Counted from the first letter of the stretch, positions 6,509 through 14,914 are shown. The stretch: DNA of 15,597 bases from Actinomyces sp. ICM47 (GCF_000278725.1 NZ_ALCA01000062.1:1-15597); one strand, 5' to 3'. Numbers and translations: made by a program. The notes: generated from the letters alone by a model not told the origin.

Positions 6509-9400
6509 CTAGGAAATCTTTTCCATCGGGGCCATGCGCACGAGGAGGCGCTTCTCGCCCACGCCGAAGCGGATGCGAGCCACGGTGCGTGGCCCTTCCC
6601 CTTCGACGCCGGTCACGGTGCCGACCCCCAGGGTCGCGTGCTTGATGCGGTCCCCGACCTTGAGCGAGAGCACCGGCTTGTCGTCGGCCGACTTAGCGGC
6701 GGAGGCGACGCCCATGCGGGTCACCTTGCGCACGCCGGACGGCTGGGCGGCCGCGCCCCGGCGCCCCGACCCGAAGGCGCCCGTGTCGGTATCGCCCCAC
6801 GGGTCGTGCCCATCGGATCCGCGCGAGCGCCCATGGGAACCTGAGCCGTACGATCCGGACCCGTAGGATCCGCCGTAGGAGGCACGCATGCGCTCCCCCG
6901 AGGTGGCGGCGCGGCGCACGTCGAGCAGCTCAGCGGGGATATCGTCGAGGAATCGCGACGGCGGCATCTCCTGCGGAGTCCCCCAGGCGCTACGCACGGC
7001 CGCGCGCGTCAGGTAGAGGCGTTCGCGCGCACGCGTGATGGCCACGTACGCCAGGCGGCGTTCCTCCTCCAGCTCGCTCTCGTCCCCGAGGCTGCGCTGG
7101 TGCGGGAAGGTGCCGTCCTCCATGCCGGTAACGAACACGACCGGAAATTCGAGGCCCTTGGCGGTATGCACGGTCATAAGGGTGACTTGCCCGCCGCGCT
7201 CGCCCTCCGCGGGCACCTGGTCCGAGTCGGCGACGAGAGCGACGCGCTCGAGGAAGTCCGCGAGGGTGCCGCCGGGCGCGTCGGCCGCGAAGGCACCCGC
7301 GACCGAGTGCAGTTCCGCCAGGTTTTCGACGCGCGAGGCGTCCTGCGGATCGTCGCTGCGGCGCAGCTCCGCGAGGTAGCCCGTGCGGTCGAGGACCTCT
7401 TCGAGGATGTCGGCCTGGGACGCGCCGCGGGATTCAGCAGCGCGCAGCGTCTCGATGAGTCCCCAGAAAGCTGCCGCCGACTTCGCAGCGCGGGCGGTGA
7501 TGCCCACGACCTCGGGCACACTCGCGGGATCGGGCACACTCGCGGGATCAGGGGTGCGAGCAGGATCAGGGGTGCGAGCAGGATTCGCGGCTCCGGTTGC
7601 CTCCGGCGTCGTCCGGGACGAAGCCGGGGCCGCAGCCGCGCTCTCATCCTCAGCGACGCTTGCCGCCGGGTTCTCCCCCGCCCCCTGAGCGGAGGACGTG
7701 GGAGCCGAAGACCCGGCCGAGGCCTCGTCCGGGGACGCGGAACGAGCGAGCGCGTCGATGTCGATCCCCTCGCCCTCGCCGGCGGGGCACCCGGCGCGCA
7801 CCCACAGGTGGCGCAGGGCCGCACCAAACGAGATGCCATAGCGGGCGGCGTGCGCGGCGATGGCTTCTTCGGCCTTGGCACCGATGCCGCGCTTGGGGAC
7901 GTTGAGGATGCGGCGGGCGGCGACCGTGTCGTCGGGGTTGGAGATGACCTGCAGGTAGGCCAGCGCATCCTTGATTTCGCGGCGCTCGTAGAAGCGGGTG
8001 CCGCCGACGACGCGATACGGGATGCCTTGGCGCACGAGGAGTTCTTCGAGCGCGCGGGACTGGGCGTTCGTCCGGTAGAAGATCGCGATGTCGCCCCAGT
8101 CGGTGCCGGCCTCGGCCAGGCGATCAATCTCGCCGACGACGAAGCGCGCCTCGTCGTGCTCGGAGTCCGCGGCGTCCAGGGTGATGAGCGCGCCGTCGCC
8201 CGAGGCCGTCCACAGGTTTTTTGCGCGGCGCCCCGTGTTGCGGGCGATGACGGCGTTCGCGGCAGACAGGATGTTCTGCGTCGAGCGGTAGTTCTGCTCG
8301 AGCAGGATGGTGCGCGCGCCCGCGAAGTCGCGCTCAAACTCTTCGATGTTGCGGATCGTGGCCCCGCGGAAAGCGTAGATCGATTGATCGGAGTCACCGA
8401 CGACCGTCAGCTCCGCAGGCGTCACCCCATCGGATCCGTCGCCCACGAGGGCTCTCACGAGGACGTACTGGGCGTGGTTCGTGTCCTGGTACTCGTCGAC
8501 CAGGATGTGACGGAAGCGCCGGTGATAGTGCTCGGCGATCAGCGGATTATCGCGCAGCAGCTCAACCGTGCGCATGATGAGGTCGTCGAAATCCAGCGCG
8601 TTCGAGGCGCGCATACGCTTGTCGTACTCGACGTAGGCTGCCGCGACGATACGCGACACCGGGTCCTTGCCCGCCAGGTCCGCGTAGCGCGCCGGGCCGA
8701 TCAGCTCGTTCTTCGCGTCCGAGATGCGCGCCGCCACCATCTTCGGGGTGAAGCGCTTAATGTCGACGTCCTGTGCCTTGAGGACCATCTGGATGAGGCG
8801 CTGAGAGTCCTGCGCGTCGTAGATCGTGAACGACGAGGACAGGCCCGCCGCCTCGTGTTCGTAGCGCAGCAGGCGCACGCACGCCGAGTGGAAGGTCGAC
8901 ACCCACATGCGCCGCGCGTCGTCCCCCACGAGGGAACCCGCCCGTTCGCGCATCTCGGCGGCTGCCTTGTTCGTGAACGTGATCGCGAGGATCTGCCCCG
9001 CCCGCGCTCGACCCGTGGCCAGCAGGTAGGCGATGCGGTGCGTGAGGACGCGCGTCTTGCCGGAACCCGCGCCCGCCAGGATCAGCAGCGGCGATCCCGC
9101 GTGCGTGACCGCCTCGCGCTGGCGATCATTCAGGCCGCGCGTGAGGGAATCGGGATCCACGCTGGGGTGCTGGGGCTGATTCCACGAGGACTCGAACGAG
9201 GCCTGGGCTGGCTCCCACGCGGAAGGCGCCCCCGACTCGCCGCCGGGCATAGCGATCTCGGGCCACCCGTCGTCGTAGTCGGCTCCCAGGGCGTCCTCCA
9301 CGTCGAAGGCGGGAACCTCCGGCGGCACGTAGTCGTCCTGGAATCCCCCATCGGAGCCGATCAAGAAACCAAGGTCAGGCAAAGAAGTCGCATCACTCAT
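6509..9400 (-). CDS. pcrA: UvrD/PcrA-family 3'-5' DNA helicase
   Basis: Superfamily 1A DNA helicase for repair and replication-conflict removal. Numbered from the ATG at 9400: Q-motif region RGLNDRQREAVTH (88-100), Walker A AGAGSGKTR (109-117), Walker B LVDEYQDT (300-307), GDSDQSIYAFRGA (335-347), QNYRS (369-373), VHTAKGLEFP (744-753) and VAITRARERLYL (786-797). A C-terminal Tudor-like domain at about 913-960 (KVGDRIKHATLGVGTV) is typical of PcrA/UvrD1 and can contact RNA polymerase. The 963 aa are about 200 more than usual. The excess comes from an acidic N-terminal extension (1-87), a Pro/Ala/Ser-rich insertion (538-632) in the 2B region and a Gly/Ser/Tyr-rich linker (837-880). A TTG at 9409 in the same frame is an alternative start. 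I prefer the ATG, although its GGAGG lies only 2 nt away, closer than usual. Confidence 0.96.
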   Translation of the reverse strand: MSDATSLPDLGFLIGSDGGFQDDYVPPEVPAFDVEDALGADYDDGWPEIAMPGGESGAPSAWEPAQASFESSWNQPQHPSVDPDSLTRGLNDRQREAVTHAGSPLLILAGAGSGKTRVLTHRIAYLLATGRARAGQILAITFTNKAAAEMRERAGSLVGDDARRMWVSTFHSACVRLLRYEHEAAGLSSSFTIYDAQDSQRLIQMVLKAQDVDIKRFTPKMVAARISDAKNELIGPARYADLAGKDPVSRIVAAAYVEYDKRMRASNALDFDDLIMRTVELLRDNPLIAEHYHRRFRHILVDEYQDTNHAQYVLVRALVGDGSDGVTPAELTVVGDSDQSIYAFRGATIRNIEEFERDFAGARTILLEQNYRSTQNILSAANAVIARNTGRRAKNLWTASGDGALITLDAADSEHDEARFVVGEIDRLAEAGTDWGDIAIFYRTNAQSRALEELLVRQGIPYRVVGGTRFYERREIKDALAYLQVISNPDDTVAARRILNVPKRGIGAKAEEAIAAHAARYGISFGAALRHLWVRAGCPAGEGEGIDIDALARSASPDEASAGSSAPTSSAQGAGENPAASVAEDESAAAAPASSRTTPEATGAANPARTPDPARTPDPASVPDPASVPEVVGITARAAKSAAAFWGLIETLRAAESRGASQADILEEVLDRTGYLAELRRSDDPQDASRVENLAELHSVAGAFAADAPGGTLADFLERVALVADSDQVPAEGERGGQVTLMTVHTAKGLEFPVVFVTGMEDGTFPHQRSLGDESELEEERRLAYVAITRARERLYLTRAAVRSAWGTPQEMPPSRFLDDIPAELLDVRRAATSGERMRASYGGSYGSGSYGSGSHGRSRGSDGHDPWGDTDTGAFGSGRRGAAAQPSGVRKVTRMGVASAAKSADDKPVLSLKVGDRIKHATLGVGTVTGVEGEGPRTVARIRFGVGEKRLLVRMAPMEKIS
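7514..7585. repeat. Four in-frame 18-bp tandem repeats inside pcrA
   Basis: Two identical units GGGCACACTCGCGGGATC (7514-7531, 7532-7549) are followed by two units AGGGGTGCGAGCAGGATC/T (7550-7567, 7568-7585) that differ only at the last base. On the coding strand they give DPARTP twice and then DPASVP twice, within the disordered linker of the helicase. The unit length keeps the frame. Copy number can change by slippage without breaking the gene. Confidence 0.92.
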
Positions 9401-9508
9401 CGCCTCCAAGCCTAAACCGCCCCACCCTCACAAGCATGAAAAGCCTTCCATTCCCTGGACTTCAATTTCAATGTCCAAGAAACGGGAGGCAGTTCAAAGG
9501 GCGGTTCG
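9401..9508 (-). promoter_or_regulatory. pcrA leader and probable promoter region
   Basis: The space between pcrA and the DUF1846 terminator is AT-rich for this genome around 9430-9480. It should contain the pcrA promoter. I see an inverted repeat TGGAC (9456-9460) / GTCCA (9473-9477) around the near-symmetric centre TTCAATTTCAAT, but no convincing -10/-35 pair. No actinobacterial LexA box (GAAC-N4-GTTC type) was found here. Confidence 0.3.
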
Positions 9509-9563
9509 CGACGAGGCCGGGGCCTCCCCGCGCTCATACGCGACAGAAACCCCGGCCTCGTCG
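9509..9563 (-). terminator. Hairpin terminator after the DUF1846 gene
   Basis: A perfect 14-bp stem, CGACGAGGCCGGGG (9509-9522) with CCCCGGCCTCGTCG (9550-9563), encloses a 27-nt loop. On the minus strand it begins 6 nt after the stop codon at 9570-9572. No U-tract follows (GCGAACCGCC), as with the stem after sucD. Its placement separates the DUF1846 transcript from pcrA. Confidence 0.75.
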
Positions 9564-9569
9564 AAGTGA

Positions 9570-11060
9570 TTACTTCTTGCGGTACAGCGACTTCGTCGCG
9601 TACACCGGCTCCGTCGTCACCTGAATGCCCAGGGAACGGAAGATGCCCTCGTCCACGGGACCCAGAATGACCGACTCGTGCACATCGCAGTCGCGCAGCG
9701 AACTCAGCTTATCCAGGGCACGTCGCGCATTGTCGTCGCCGTTCGCGCTGACCGCGAGCGCAATGAGGACCTCGTCCGTGTGCAGGCGCGGGTTGCGAGA
9801 ACCCAGGTCGTGAGTCTTGAGGCGCTGGATCGGCTCGATCGACTGCGGGGCCAAGAGCTGGACCTCGTCGGGCAGGCCCGCGAGCTTCTTGAGCGCGTTG
9901 AGCAGCATCGCCGAGGAACAGCCCAGCAGCGCCGACGTCTTACCCGTGACGATCTGACCGTCGGGCAGCTCCATCGCGGCGGCGGGCTGACCCGTGGCCT
10001 CAGCGAGTTCCAGGGCGGGGCGCACGACCGGACGGTCCATGCGACCCACGCCGACGCGGCTCATCAGCAGGGAGATGCGGGCCGACTGCACCGGCTCACT
10101 CATCTCCTTCTTCTCGGTCACGAGGGCCTTGTAGTAGCGGCGGATGATCTCCTGGCGCGACGCCTCCTTGCAGGCCTCGTCGTCGACGATGCAATTGCCA
10201 GCCATGTTCACGCCCATATCCGTGGGACTCTTGTACGGGGAAGCGCCGAGGATCTTCTCGAACAGGCGGCTCAAGACCGGGAAAATCTCCACATCGCGGT
10301 TGTAGTTAACCGTCTTGATCCCGTAGGCCTCCAGGTGGAAGGGGTCAATCATGTTGACGTCGTCCAGGTCGGCCGTGGCAGCCTCATAGGCGATATTCAC
10401 CGGGTGATCAAGGGGAATATTCCAGATCGGGAAGGTCTCCCACTTCGCATACCCCGACTCAATCCCGCGCTTGTGGTCGTGATACAGCTGCGACAGACAG
10501 GTCGCCATCTTGCCGGATCCCGGGCCTGGAGCAGTCACAACCACGAGGTCACGGCTGGTCTGAACGTATTCGTTCGCGCCGTAACCCTCGTCCGAGACGA
10601 TGCGCTCGACGTCCGAGGGGTAGCCGGGAATCGGGAAGTGACGGTAGACGCGGATGCCGAGCTTCTCAAAGCGCTCCTTGACCTCGGCGGCCGCCTTGTT
10701 GTCATCCGTCCACTGGGTGATGACAACGGAGCCGACGTACAGGCCGCGCTCGCGGAACTCGTCGATCTGACGCAGAACCTCGTCGTCGTAGGTGGTTCCC
10801 ATGTCGGCGCGGACCTTGCGGCGCGCGAAATCCTTGGCGTTGACGGCGACGATGATCTCGACTTCGTCGGCCAGTTCGCGCAGCATACGCACCTTGTTGT
10901 CGGGCGTGAAACCGGGCAGAACACGCGAGGCATGCATGTCGTCGATCAGCTTGCCGCCGAACTCCAAATACAGCTTGCCGCCGAATTCACTGCGTCGCTG
11001 GGCAATGTGTCGAGACTGCATCTCGACGTACTGATCACTGTCAAAACCGATGCGGTGCAT
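9570..11060 (-). CDS. DUF1846 (UPF0371) family protein
   Basis: A 496-aa soluble protein, full length for the DUF1846/UPF0371 family, found in actinobacteria and Firmicutes; I know of no firmly assigned biochemical function. The N-terminus [16 protein letters not shown] and the segment [22 protein letters not shown] (31-52, shown in part: EFGGKLIDD 33-41) are family hallmarks as I recall them. A glycine-rich loop [19 protein letters not shown] (177-195) resembles a nucleotide-phosphate-binding loop and follows a hydrophobic strand (DLVVVT), as in a P-loop. Other well-defined segments are [11 protein letters not shown] (286-296) and [18 protein letters not shown] (373-390). There is no signal peptide or membrane segment. 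The ATG at 11060 has GGAGGA about 5 nt upstream. A hairpin follows directly, so the gene is probably monocistronic. Confidence 0.9.
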   Translation of the reverse strand: MHRIGFDSDQYVEMQSRHIAQRRSEFGGKLYLEFGGKLIDDMHASRVLPGFTPDNKVRMLRELADEVEIIVAVNAKDFARRKVRADMGTTYDDEVLRQIDEFRERGLYVGSVVITQWTDDNKAAAEVKERFEKLGIRVYRHFPIPGYPSDVERIVSDEGYGANEYVQTSRDLVVVTAPGPGSGKMATCLSQLYHDHKRGIESGYAKWETFPIWNIPLDHPVNIAYEAATADLDDVNMIDPFHLEAYGIKTVNYNRDVEIFPVLSRLFEKILGASPYKSPTDMGVNMAGNCIVDDEACKEASRQEIIRRYYKALVTEKKEMSEPVQSARISLLMSRVGVGRMDRPVVRPALELAEATGQPAAAMELPDGQIVTGKTSALLGCSSAMLLNALKKLAGLPDEVQLLAPQSIEPIQRLKTHDLGSRNPRLHTDEVLIALAVSANGDDNARRALDKLSSLRDCDVHESVILGPVDEGIFRSLGIQVTTEPVYATKSLYRKK

Positions 11061-11136
11061 GCGTCCTCCGAGGTCGCGGAAATAAAAGAGGCCGTCCGTG
11101 CGGGGCGGTCAGGCGCTGTCACGCTCTCGGGATTCC

Positions 11137-11142
11137 ATTGTA
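11137..11142 (-). promoter_or_regulatory. Candidate -10 box for the DUF1846 gene
   Basis: On the minus strand TACAAT lies within GCCTACAATGG, about 77 bp upstream of the DUF1846 ATG. This is a close match to the sigma-70 -10 consensus. No recognisable -35 stands 16-18 bp further upstream, so the call rests on the -10 and its position between two minus-strand genes. Confidence 0.4.
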
Positions 11143-11193
11143 GGCACGCCGGACCAGCGGGCGATGATCGGCGCGTACAAAAGGGGGCTGACC

Positions 11194-11844
11194 TCACACG
11201 ATGTGTCGTTGCATGGCCCAGCGCGTCAGCTCATTGCGGTTGGAGAGCTGGAGCTTGCGCAGGACCGAGCTGACGTGCGTCTCGACGGTCTTGATGGAGA
11301 TGAACAGGTCGTGGGCGACTTCCTTGTACGTGTAGCCGCGAGCGATGAGGCGCATGACCTCCTGCTCGCGCGCGGACAGCAGATCCAGCTCAGAGTCGGT
11401 CGTCGAGACCTCCCCCGTCCCGAAGGCGTCCAGCACGAAACCGGCTAGGCGCGGGCTGAAGGCAGCGTCGCCGGCGGCGACGCGGTTGATTGCCTCGACC
11501 AGCTCGGGCGTGGAGATCGACTTAGTGACGTACCCGCGAGCGCCCGCGCGGATGACCTGGACGACGTCCTCGGCGGAGTCTGAGACGGACAGTGCCAGGA
11601 AGTGCAGGCCGTCGATGTCGCGGCAGGAGCTGGCGACCTCGGCCCCCCCGCCGCCGTTGCCGCCGGGCAGGTGCACGTCAAGGAGAGCAACATCGGGGGT
11701 CAGGGCGCGGCACGCTGCGATGGCACCTTCGACGTCGGCGGCGTCTCCGACGATCTCAAGGTCGGCCCCGGAGTGTTCAAGCTCGAAGCGCACCCCGGCG
11801 CGAACCATGGGGTGATCGTCGATGACAAGGATGCGGATGGTCAC
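11194..11844 (-). CDS. NarL/FixJ-type two-component response regulator
   Basis: A 216-aa DNA-binding regulator. The receiver domain (about 1-120) has the acidic pair D9/D10, phosphoacceptor D56 in LLDVHLPGG, the switch Ser86 in LALSVS and Lys108 in YVTKS. The LuxR-type HTH (about 153-212) has LSAREQEVMRLIARGYTYKEVA and SIKTVETHVSSVLRKL, the latter being the recognition region. All residues needed for phosphorylation are present. The start is a GTG whose bases overlap the kinase stop codon (GTGA), indicating translational coupling with the upstream sensor. A short Gly-rich insert (GGNGGGGAEV, 61-70) follows the phosphorylation site and lengthens the beta3-alpha3 loop. Likely targets are the divergent PspC genes and its own promoter; that is inference from context. 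Confidence 0.95.
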   Translation of the reverse strand: MTIRILVIDDHPMVRAGVRFELEHSGADLEIVGDAADVEGAIAACRALTPDVALLDVHLPGGNGGGGAEVASSCRDIDGLHFLALSVSDSAEDVVQVIRAGARGYVTKSISTPELVEAINRVAAGDAAFSPRLAGFVLDAFGTGEVSTTDSELDLLSAREQEVMRLIARGYTYKEVAHDLFISIKTVETHVSSVLRKLQLSNRNELTRWAMQRHIV

Positions 11845-13133
11845 TGTGTCCTCCCGGTGGGGGCTGTTTCTTCCAGAATATCGGAGCGCGGCACGCTCAG
11901 AGCAATTTCGGTGCCGCGCGACAGAGCACGGATCGTGGCGCTTCCCCCGGCCCTGCGCATGCGCCCGACGATGGAGTCACGCACGCCGTGGCGGTCGGCC
12001 GCGATTGTGGCGGGGTCGAATCCTTCGCCGTTGTCCTTCACGAAGGCCTCGACGACGCGGGCGCGCACCTCGACGTAGACGGAGACGGGCGGGGCACCGT
12101 GGCGCACGGCGTTCTGGCAGGCCTCGGCCAGAGCCGCGACGAGGGCAAGCTCGCCCGGGCCGGGCCGCATGTCGCCGACGACAACGACGCTGATCGGCAC
12201 ACCATAGCGGCTCTCGACGCCGACAACGGCCTCGGTGACAGCAGCCTCGAGAGAGTCAGCGGCCTGCGCGTGGCCCGTGTACAGCCAGGCGCGCAGCTCG
12301 CGTTCCTCGGTCAGGGCAATGGCGCGCACGCGCGCCGGGTCCTCGGCGGAGGCGCGAATCAGAGTCAGCGTCTGAAGCACGGAGTCGTGCAGGTGTGCGG
12401 CAATGTCGGCGCGCTCAGCCTCGCGCACCCGCTGTGCCTGGGCCTCGGACAAATCCTTCGTCGTACGCAGCCACATGGGGACAAGCGCAAAGAGAACGCC
12501 GGCAACTAGGGCAGCACCAATGAGACCGCCACGCAGCAGGATGACGGGTGGGTTGTCACGCGAGGCGGCCATGACGACGCCGAGGCTCAGCAGCGCAATA
12601 CCGCCCACGACCGCGCCGATAAAGCGCACCGAGCGCCAATTGCGCACCTCGCGGCTCTGGCTCCACACCAAAGTGATACCCGCGATGATCGACACGATGG
12701 AACCCATGTCGCTCCACTCAAGGGCGCTCGTCGCGTTCAGGATCGCGCCAAGCACCGCGGCAACCAGCAGAGCCACGCCCGTGACGATCATACGGTTACG
12801 CGCAACCTGAGCGGCCCTCTCCTGACGCACACGCACGAGGCCGGGGCTGAGCGTGCCCGCCGCCGAGGCCTCGGGCGAATCCTCGGGGACCGTCACCCAC
12901 AGCCACAGGTAGGCGACCGCGCCGACGCCGAGAAAGGTCAGGGCGATGAGGCCGCCGCGGATCACCATGACCGGGACGCCCAGGTGCACGGCCAGGCCCG
13001 AGCACACGCCCGCCATCCAGGGGGCAGGCATGTCCGGACTGGAGGCTGTCGCGCGCGCAAGCGGGGGCCTGGCGGGCGGTGCCGGAATCGGCGGCGTCCA
13101 CCCAGGATGCGGGTTGTTGACCGTGCTGCTCAC
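11841..13133 (-). CDS. PspC-domain sensor histidine kinase (NarX/LiaS-like)
   Basis: Membrane sensor kinase of 430 aa from the GTG at 13133. An in-frame TTG at 13184 would add 17 residues that look non-coding. A proline-rich cytosolic N-terminus (PHPGWTPP) is followed by a PspC domain (about 33-83: PAPWMAGVCSGLAVHLGVPV, then a hydrophobic helix ending WVTVPE). Hydrophobic segments lie near 115-133, 143-157, 171-190 and 197-221. The dimerisation/phosphoacceptor region has ERADIAAHLHDSVLQTL, with His249 as the predicted phosphorylated residue. The HATPase_c domain has the N-box AEACQNAVRHG (Asn341) and G1 box DNGEGFD (367-373). The gene overlaps the regulator by 4 nt. The PspC fusion and the divergent PspC gene point to envelope-stress sensing, as in LiaRS-type systems. 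The start codon is the least certain point, as its ribosome site is weak. Confidence 0.92.
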   Translation of the reverse strand: MSSTVNNPHPGWTPPIPAPPARPPLARATASSPDMPAPWMAGVCSGLAVHLGVPVMVIRGGLIALTFLGVGAVAYLWLWVTVPEDSPEASAAGTLSPGLVRVRQERAAQVARNRMIVTGVALLVAAVLGAILNATSALEWSDMGSIVSIIAGITLVWSQSREVRNWRSVRFIGAVVGGIALLSLGVVMAASRDNPPVILLRGGLIGAALVAGVLFALVPMWLRTTKDLSEAQAQRVREAERADIAAHLHDSVLQTLTLIRASAEDPARVRAIALTEERELRAWLYTGHAQAADSLEAAVTEAVVGVESRYGVPISVVVVGDMRPGPGELALVAALAEACQNAVRHGAPPVSVYVEVRARVVEAFVKDNGEGFDPATIAADRHGVRDSIVGRMRRAGGSATIRALSRGTEIALSVPRSDILEETAPTGRTQ

Positions 13134-13162
13134 GTGTCCATTGTGGCACGTCCAGGGACGAG

Positions 13163-13180
13163 GCCGGGGGTACCCCCGGC
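13163..13180. promoter_or_regulatory. 18-bp perfect palindrome between the divergent PspC genes
   Basis: GCCGGGGGTACCCCCGGC is a perfect palindrome about 30 bp upstream of the kinase start. It is flanked at a distance by a matched pair, ATTGTG (13140-13145) and CACAAT (13180-13185). A continuous palindrome with no loop is better suited to a dimeric protein site than to a terminator. The response regulator encoded next door is the obvious candidate ligand, which is inference. Confidence 0.45.
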
Positions 13181-13198
13181 ACAATCAGGGGCGGTTCA

Positions 13199-13229
13199 GG
13201 GGGTCCCCTACTATCGCGAGGGGACCCCC
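13199..13229. promoter_or_regulatory. 10-bp inverted repeat with TACTAT centre, divergent promoter region
   Basis: GGGGGTCCCC (13199-13208) and GGGGACCCCC (13220-13229) are exact reverse complements around an 11-bp centre that contains TACTAT (13209-13214), a -10-like box for rightward transcription. Each arm is itself nearly palindromic. No clear -35 element was found. The arrangement would let a dimeric regulator cover the promoter core. A leader hairpin is the alternative. Confidence 0.45.
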
Positions 13230-13291
13230 GTTTGGTTGAGTAGTGGTATCCGATCCGAATGTATGCGGATCCCATCGAGAGGAAGTGCACC

Positions 13292-14914
13292 ATGAGTTGG
13301 TCAAATGGTCCGTCGGACCAGGGCGGTGCCTACGGACAGCGTCCGCCCCGCAAGCGTTTCTTTGAGTCCATGCGAGCCTCCGGCTGGTACCGAGCCCACC
13401 CTCGCGTCATCGGCGGCGTCTGCTCGGGCATCGCTGCACGCAGCGGATGGGACCTGTCGCTCGTGCGAGTCCTCACCGTCATCGCAGCCCTGTGCCTGCC
13501 CTTCGTGACGCTCGCCTACGGCCTGGCGTGGCTCCTCCTGCCCGAGGCTCAGGACGGGCGCATCCACGCGGAGGAAACCGCAGAAGGACGCTTCGACATT
13601 GCCTTCCTGGGAGGTCTCCTCCTGTGCCTTGTCAGCGTGTCCTCCGTCCTGCCCTCCGTCGGCATCCTCGGCGGTATTGGCATCGGTCTCGGTGCTGGCT
13701 GGCTCGGCTTCCTCGTAGTTTCCGCCTTCGTCGTCGGCCTCATTGCCTTCGTCATCTCGAGCGCGAACAAGTCCGGACAGAACCAGGCCACCGGCTCGGC
13801 ACCGCAGTACGGCACCCCGAGCACTCCGGGAGGAGCGGGAACGACCGCCCCTTTTGGGCCGACCACCCCGACCGCTAACGTGGAGGGGGACACCATGGGC
13901 GGACAGCAGAGCGCCCACGGCTTCCCCACCTACGGGGAACCTGCCGCCAGCACGCAGGCTCACACGCAGGCCGGGCCTCGCCCGGCAGACGCTCGCCCCT
14001 CCCAGCCCCACCCGGGCTGGACGCCTCCACCGAGCGCACCCAAGCCTCGTCGATGGGCCGCGCCCCCTGTGCCGACCCACCGCCCCCGCACCGTTTCCTC
14101 GCGCGTCAACATGGCGATCACCGGCCTGCTGGTCCTCGTAGCGGCTGCCGTCTTCGCCGGCATTTACATGGTCGACAAGGGTCCCGTCATCCCCTTCATC
14201 ACAGCAGAAACCGGGGAGCAGACGGTCGCGCGCATCATCGTCATCGGCGGCGGCGTGTGCCTCCTCATCGTCGGACTGTCCCTGGCGGTTGCCGCCCTGC
14301 GTGACCGCAGCGCCGGCTGGCTGACCACGCTGTCGATTCTCGGCATCATCGTCGCGCTGCCGACAGCCGCCATCGGCACCGAAGCGACACAGAAGACGAT
14401 CTCCACGTTCAGCTCCTCGATCAGCAACTCCACGGGCGACAAGACCGTCGATTGGACGGTCACCTCCGTACAGGGCGCGAGTCCCCTGGGCACCGTCACC
14501 CTCGACCTGACCGGGGCACCTGTCGGCACAACCAAGCAGATCACCGTGAGCTGGCAGGCCTGGGAGCACCTGACGATCCAGACGGCGGAGGGTCAGCCCG
14601 TCCAGATCGTGTGCCGGTCGAGTATCGGCTCCCTGGTGACGAACATGACGAACGACGGCTGGGCCGCCCCGTTGAAGAACTGCCCGGGCCAGACCGTGTC
14701 CTCCCCCTCGTGGGGCGATACGTCGCTCGGGGGGATCACCGTCCTCATCACGGATGACGTGGTCCTTGAGAACCTGACGATCCTGCAGTCCCCCGACACC
14801 TCGGGCACGTGGGGTTCCACCCCGACACAGGCGCCCTCGTCTACCCCGACGCCCACCCCGACGCAGTCAGCGTCCCCCTCGTCCACTCCCGCCTACACCA
14901 CTCCGGGCAACTGA
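13292..14914 (+). CDS. PspC-domain multi-pass membrane protein with exported beta-rich domain
   Basis: 540 aa from the ATG at 13292, chosen because AGAGGAAG lies 8 nt upstream and the earlier ATG at 13259 lacks a site. The PspC domain covers about 30-85 (SGWYRAHPRVIGGVCSGIAA, then a hydrophobic helix ending AWLLLPE). Two or three further hydrophobic segments lie at 103-157, then a long Pro/Thr/Gly/Gln-rich linker (160-270) that includes PHPGWTPP (239-246). Three more hydrophobic segments follow (273-294, 313-336, 343-362). The part after 370 is Ser/Thr-rich and beta-like with two cysteines (441, 464), ending in a Pro/Ser/Thr tail (501-540). This layout resembles PspC/LiaF proteins with a C-terminal 'toastrack'-like domain; that assignment is inference. 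It is divergent from the PspC kinase and probably belongs to the same envelope-stress module. Confidence 0.85.
   Translation: MSWSNGPSDQGGAYGQRPPRKRFFESMRASGWYRAHPRVIGGVCSGIAARSGWDLSLVRVLTVIAALCLPFVTLAYGLAWLLLPEAQDGRIHAEETAEGRFDIAFLGGLLLCLVSVSSVLPSVGILGGIGIGLGAGWLGFLVVSAFVVGLIAFVISSANKSGQNQATGSAPQYGTPSTPGGAGTTAPFGPTTPTANVEGDTMGGQQSAHGFPTYGEPAASTQAHTQAGPRPADARPSQPHPGWTPPPSAPKPRRWAAPPVPTHRPRTVSSRVNMAITGLLVLVAAAVFAGIYMVDKGPVIPFITAETGEQTVARIIVIGGGVCLLIVGLSLAVAALRDRSAGWLTTLSILGIIVALPTAAIGTEATQKTISTFSSSISNSTGDKTVDWTVTSVQGASPLGTVTLDLTGAPVGTTKQITVSWQAWEHLTIQTAEGQPVQIVCRSSIGSLVTNMTNDGWAAPLKNCPGQTVSSPSWGDTSLGGITVLITDDVVLENLTILQSPDTSGTWGSTPTQAPSSTPTPTPTQSASPSSTPAYTTPGN

Noticed and set aside
6262..6645. 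127-aa plus-strand open frame running into the pcrA 3' end
   Set aside because: Overlaps the 13-bp inverted repeat and the conserved C-terminus of pcrA; the composition is typical of a shadow frame.
9410..9508. SOS (LexA) box before pcrA
   Set aside because: The only inverted repeat, TGGAC/GTCCA, does not match the actinobacterial LexA consensus in sequence or spacing.
13157..13169. Exact 13-mer GACGAGGCCGGGG shared with the hairpin at 9510-9522
   Set aside because: The similarity ends at 13 bp, and GC-rich strings close to this one recur in the window, so chance is the simpler reading.
13134..13184. TTG at 13184 as the start of the sensor kinase
   Set aside because: The added 17 residues are Arg/Pro/Cys-rich, overlap the perfect palindrome and lack a ribosome site; the GTG at 13133 fits better.
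13236..13264. TTGAGT with a 17-bp spacer to ATGTAT as a promoter for the PspC gene
   Set aside because: The -10 hexamer matches the consensus at only two positions, too poor to list.
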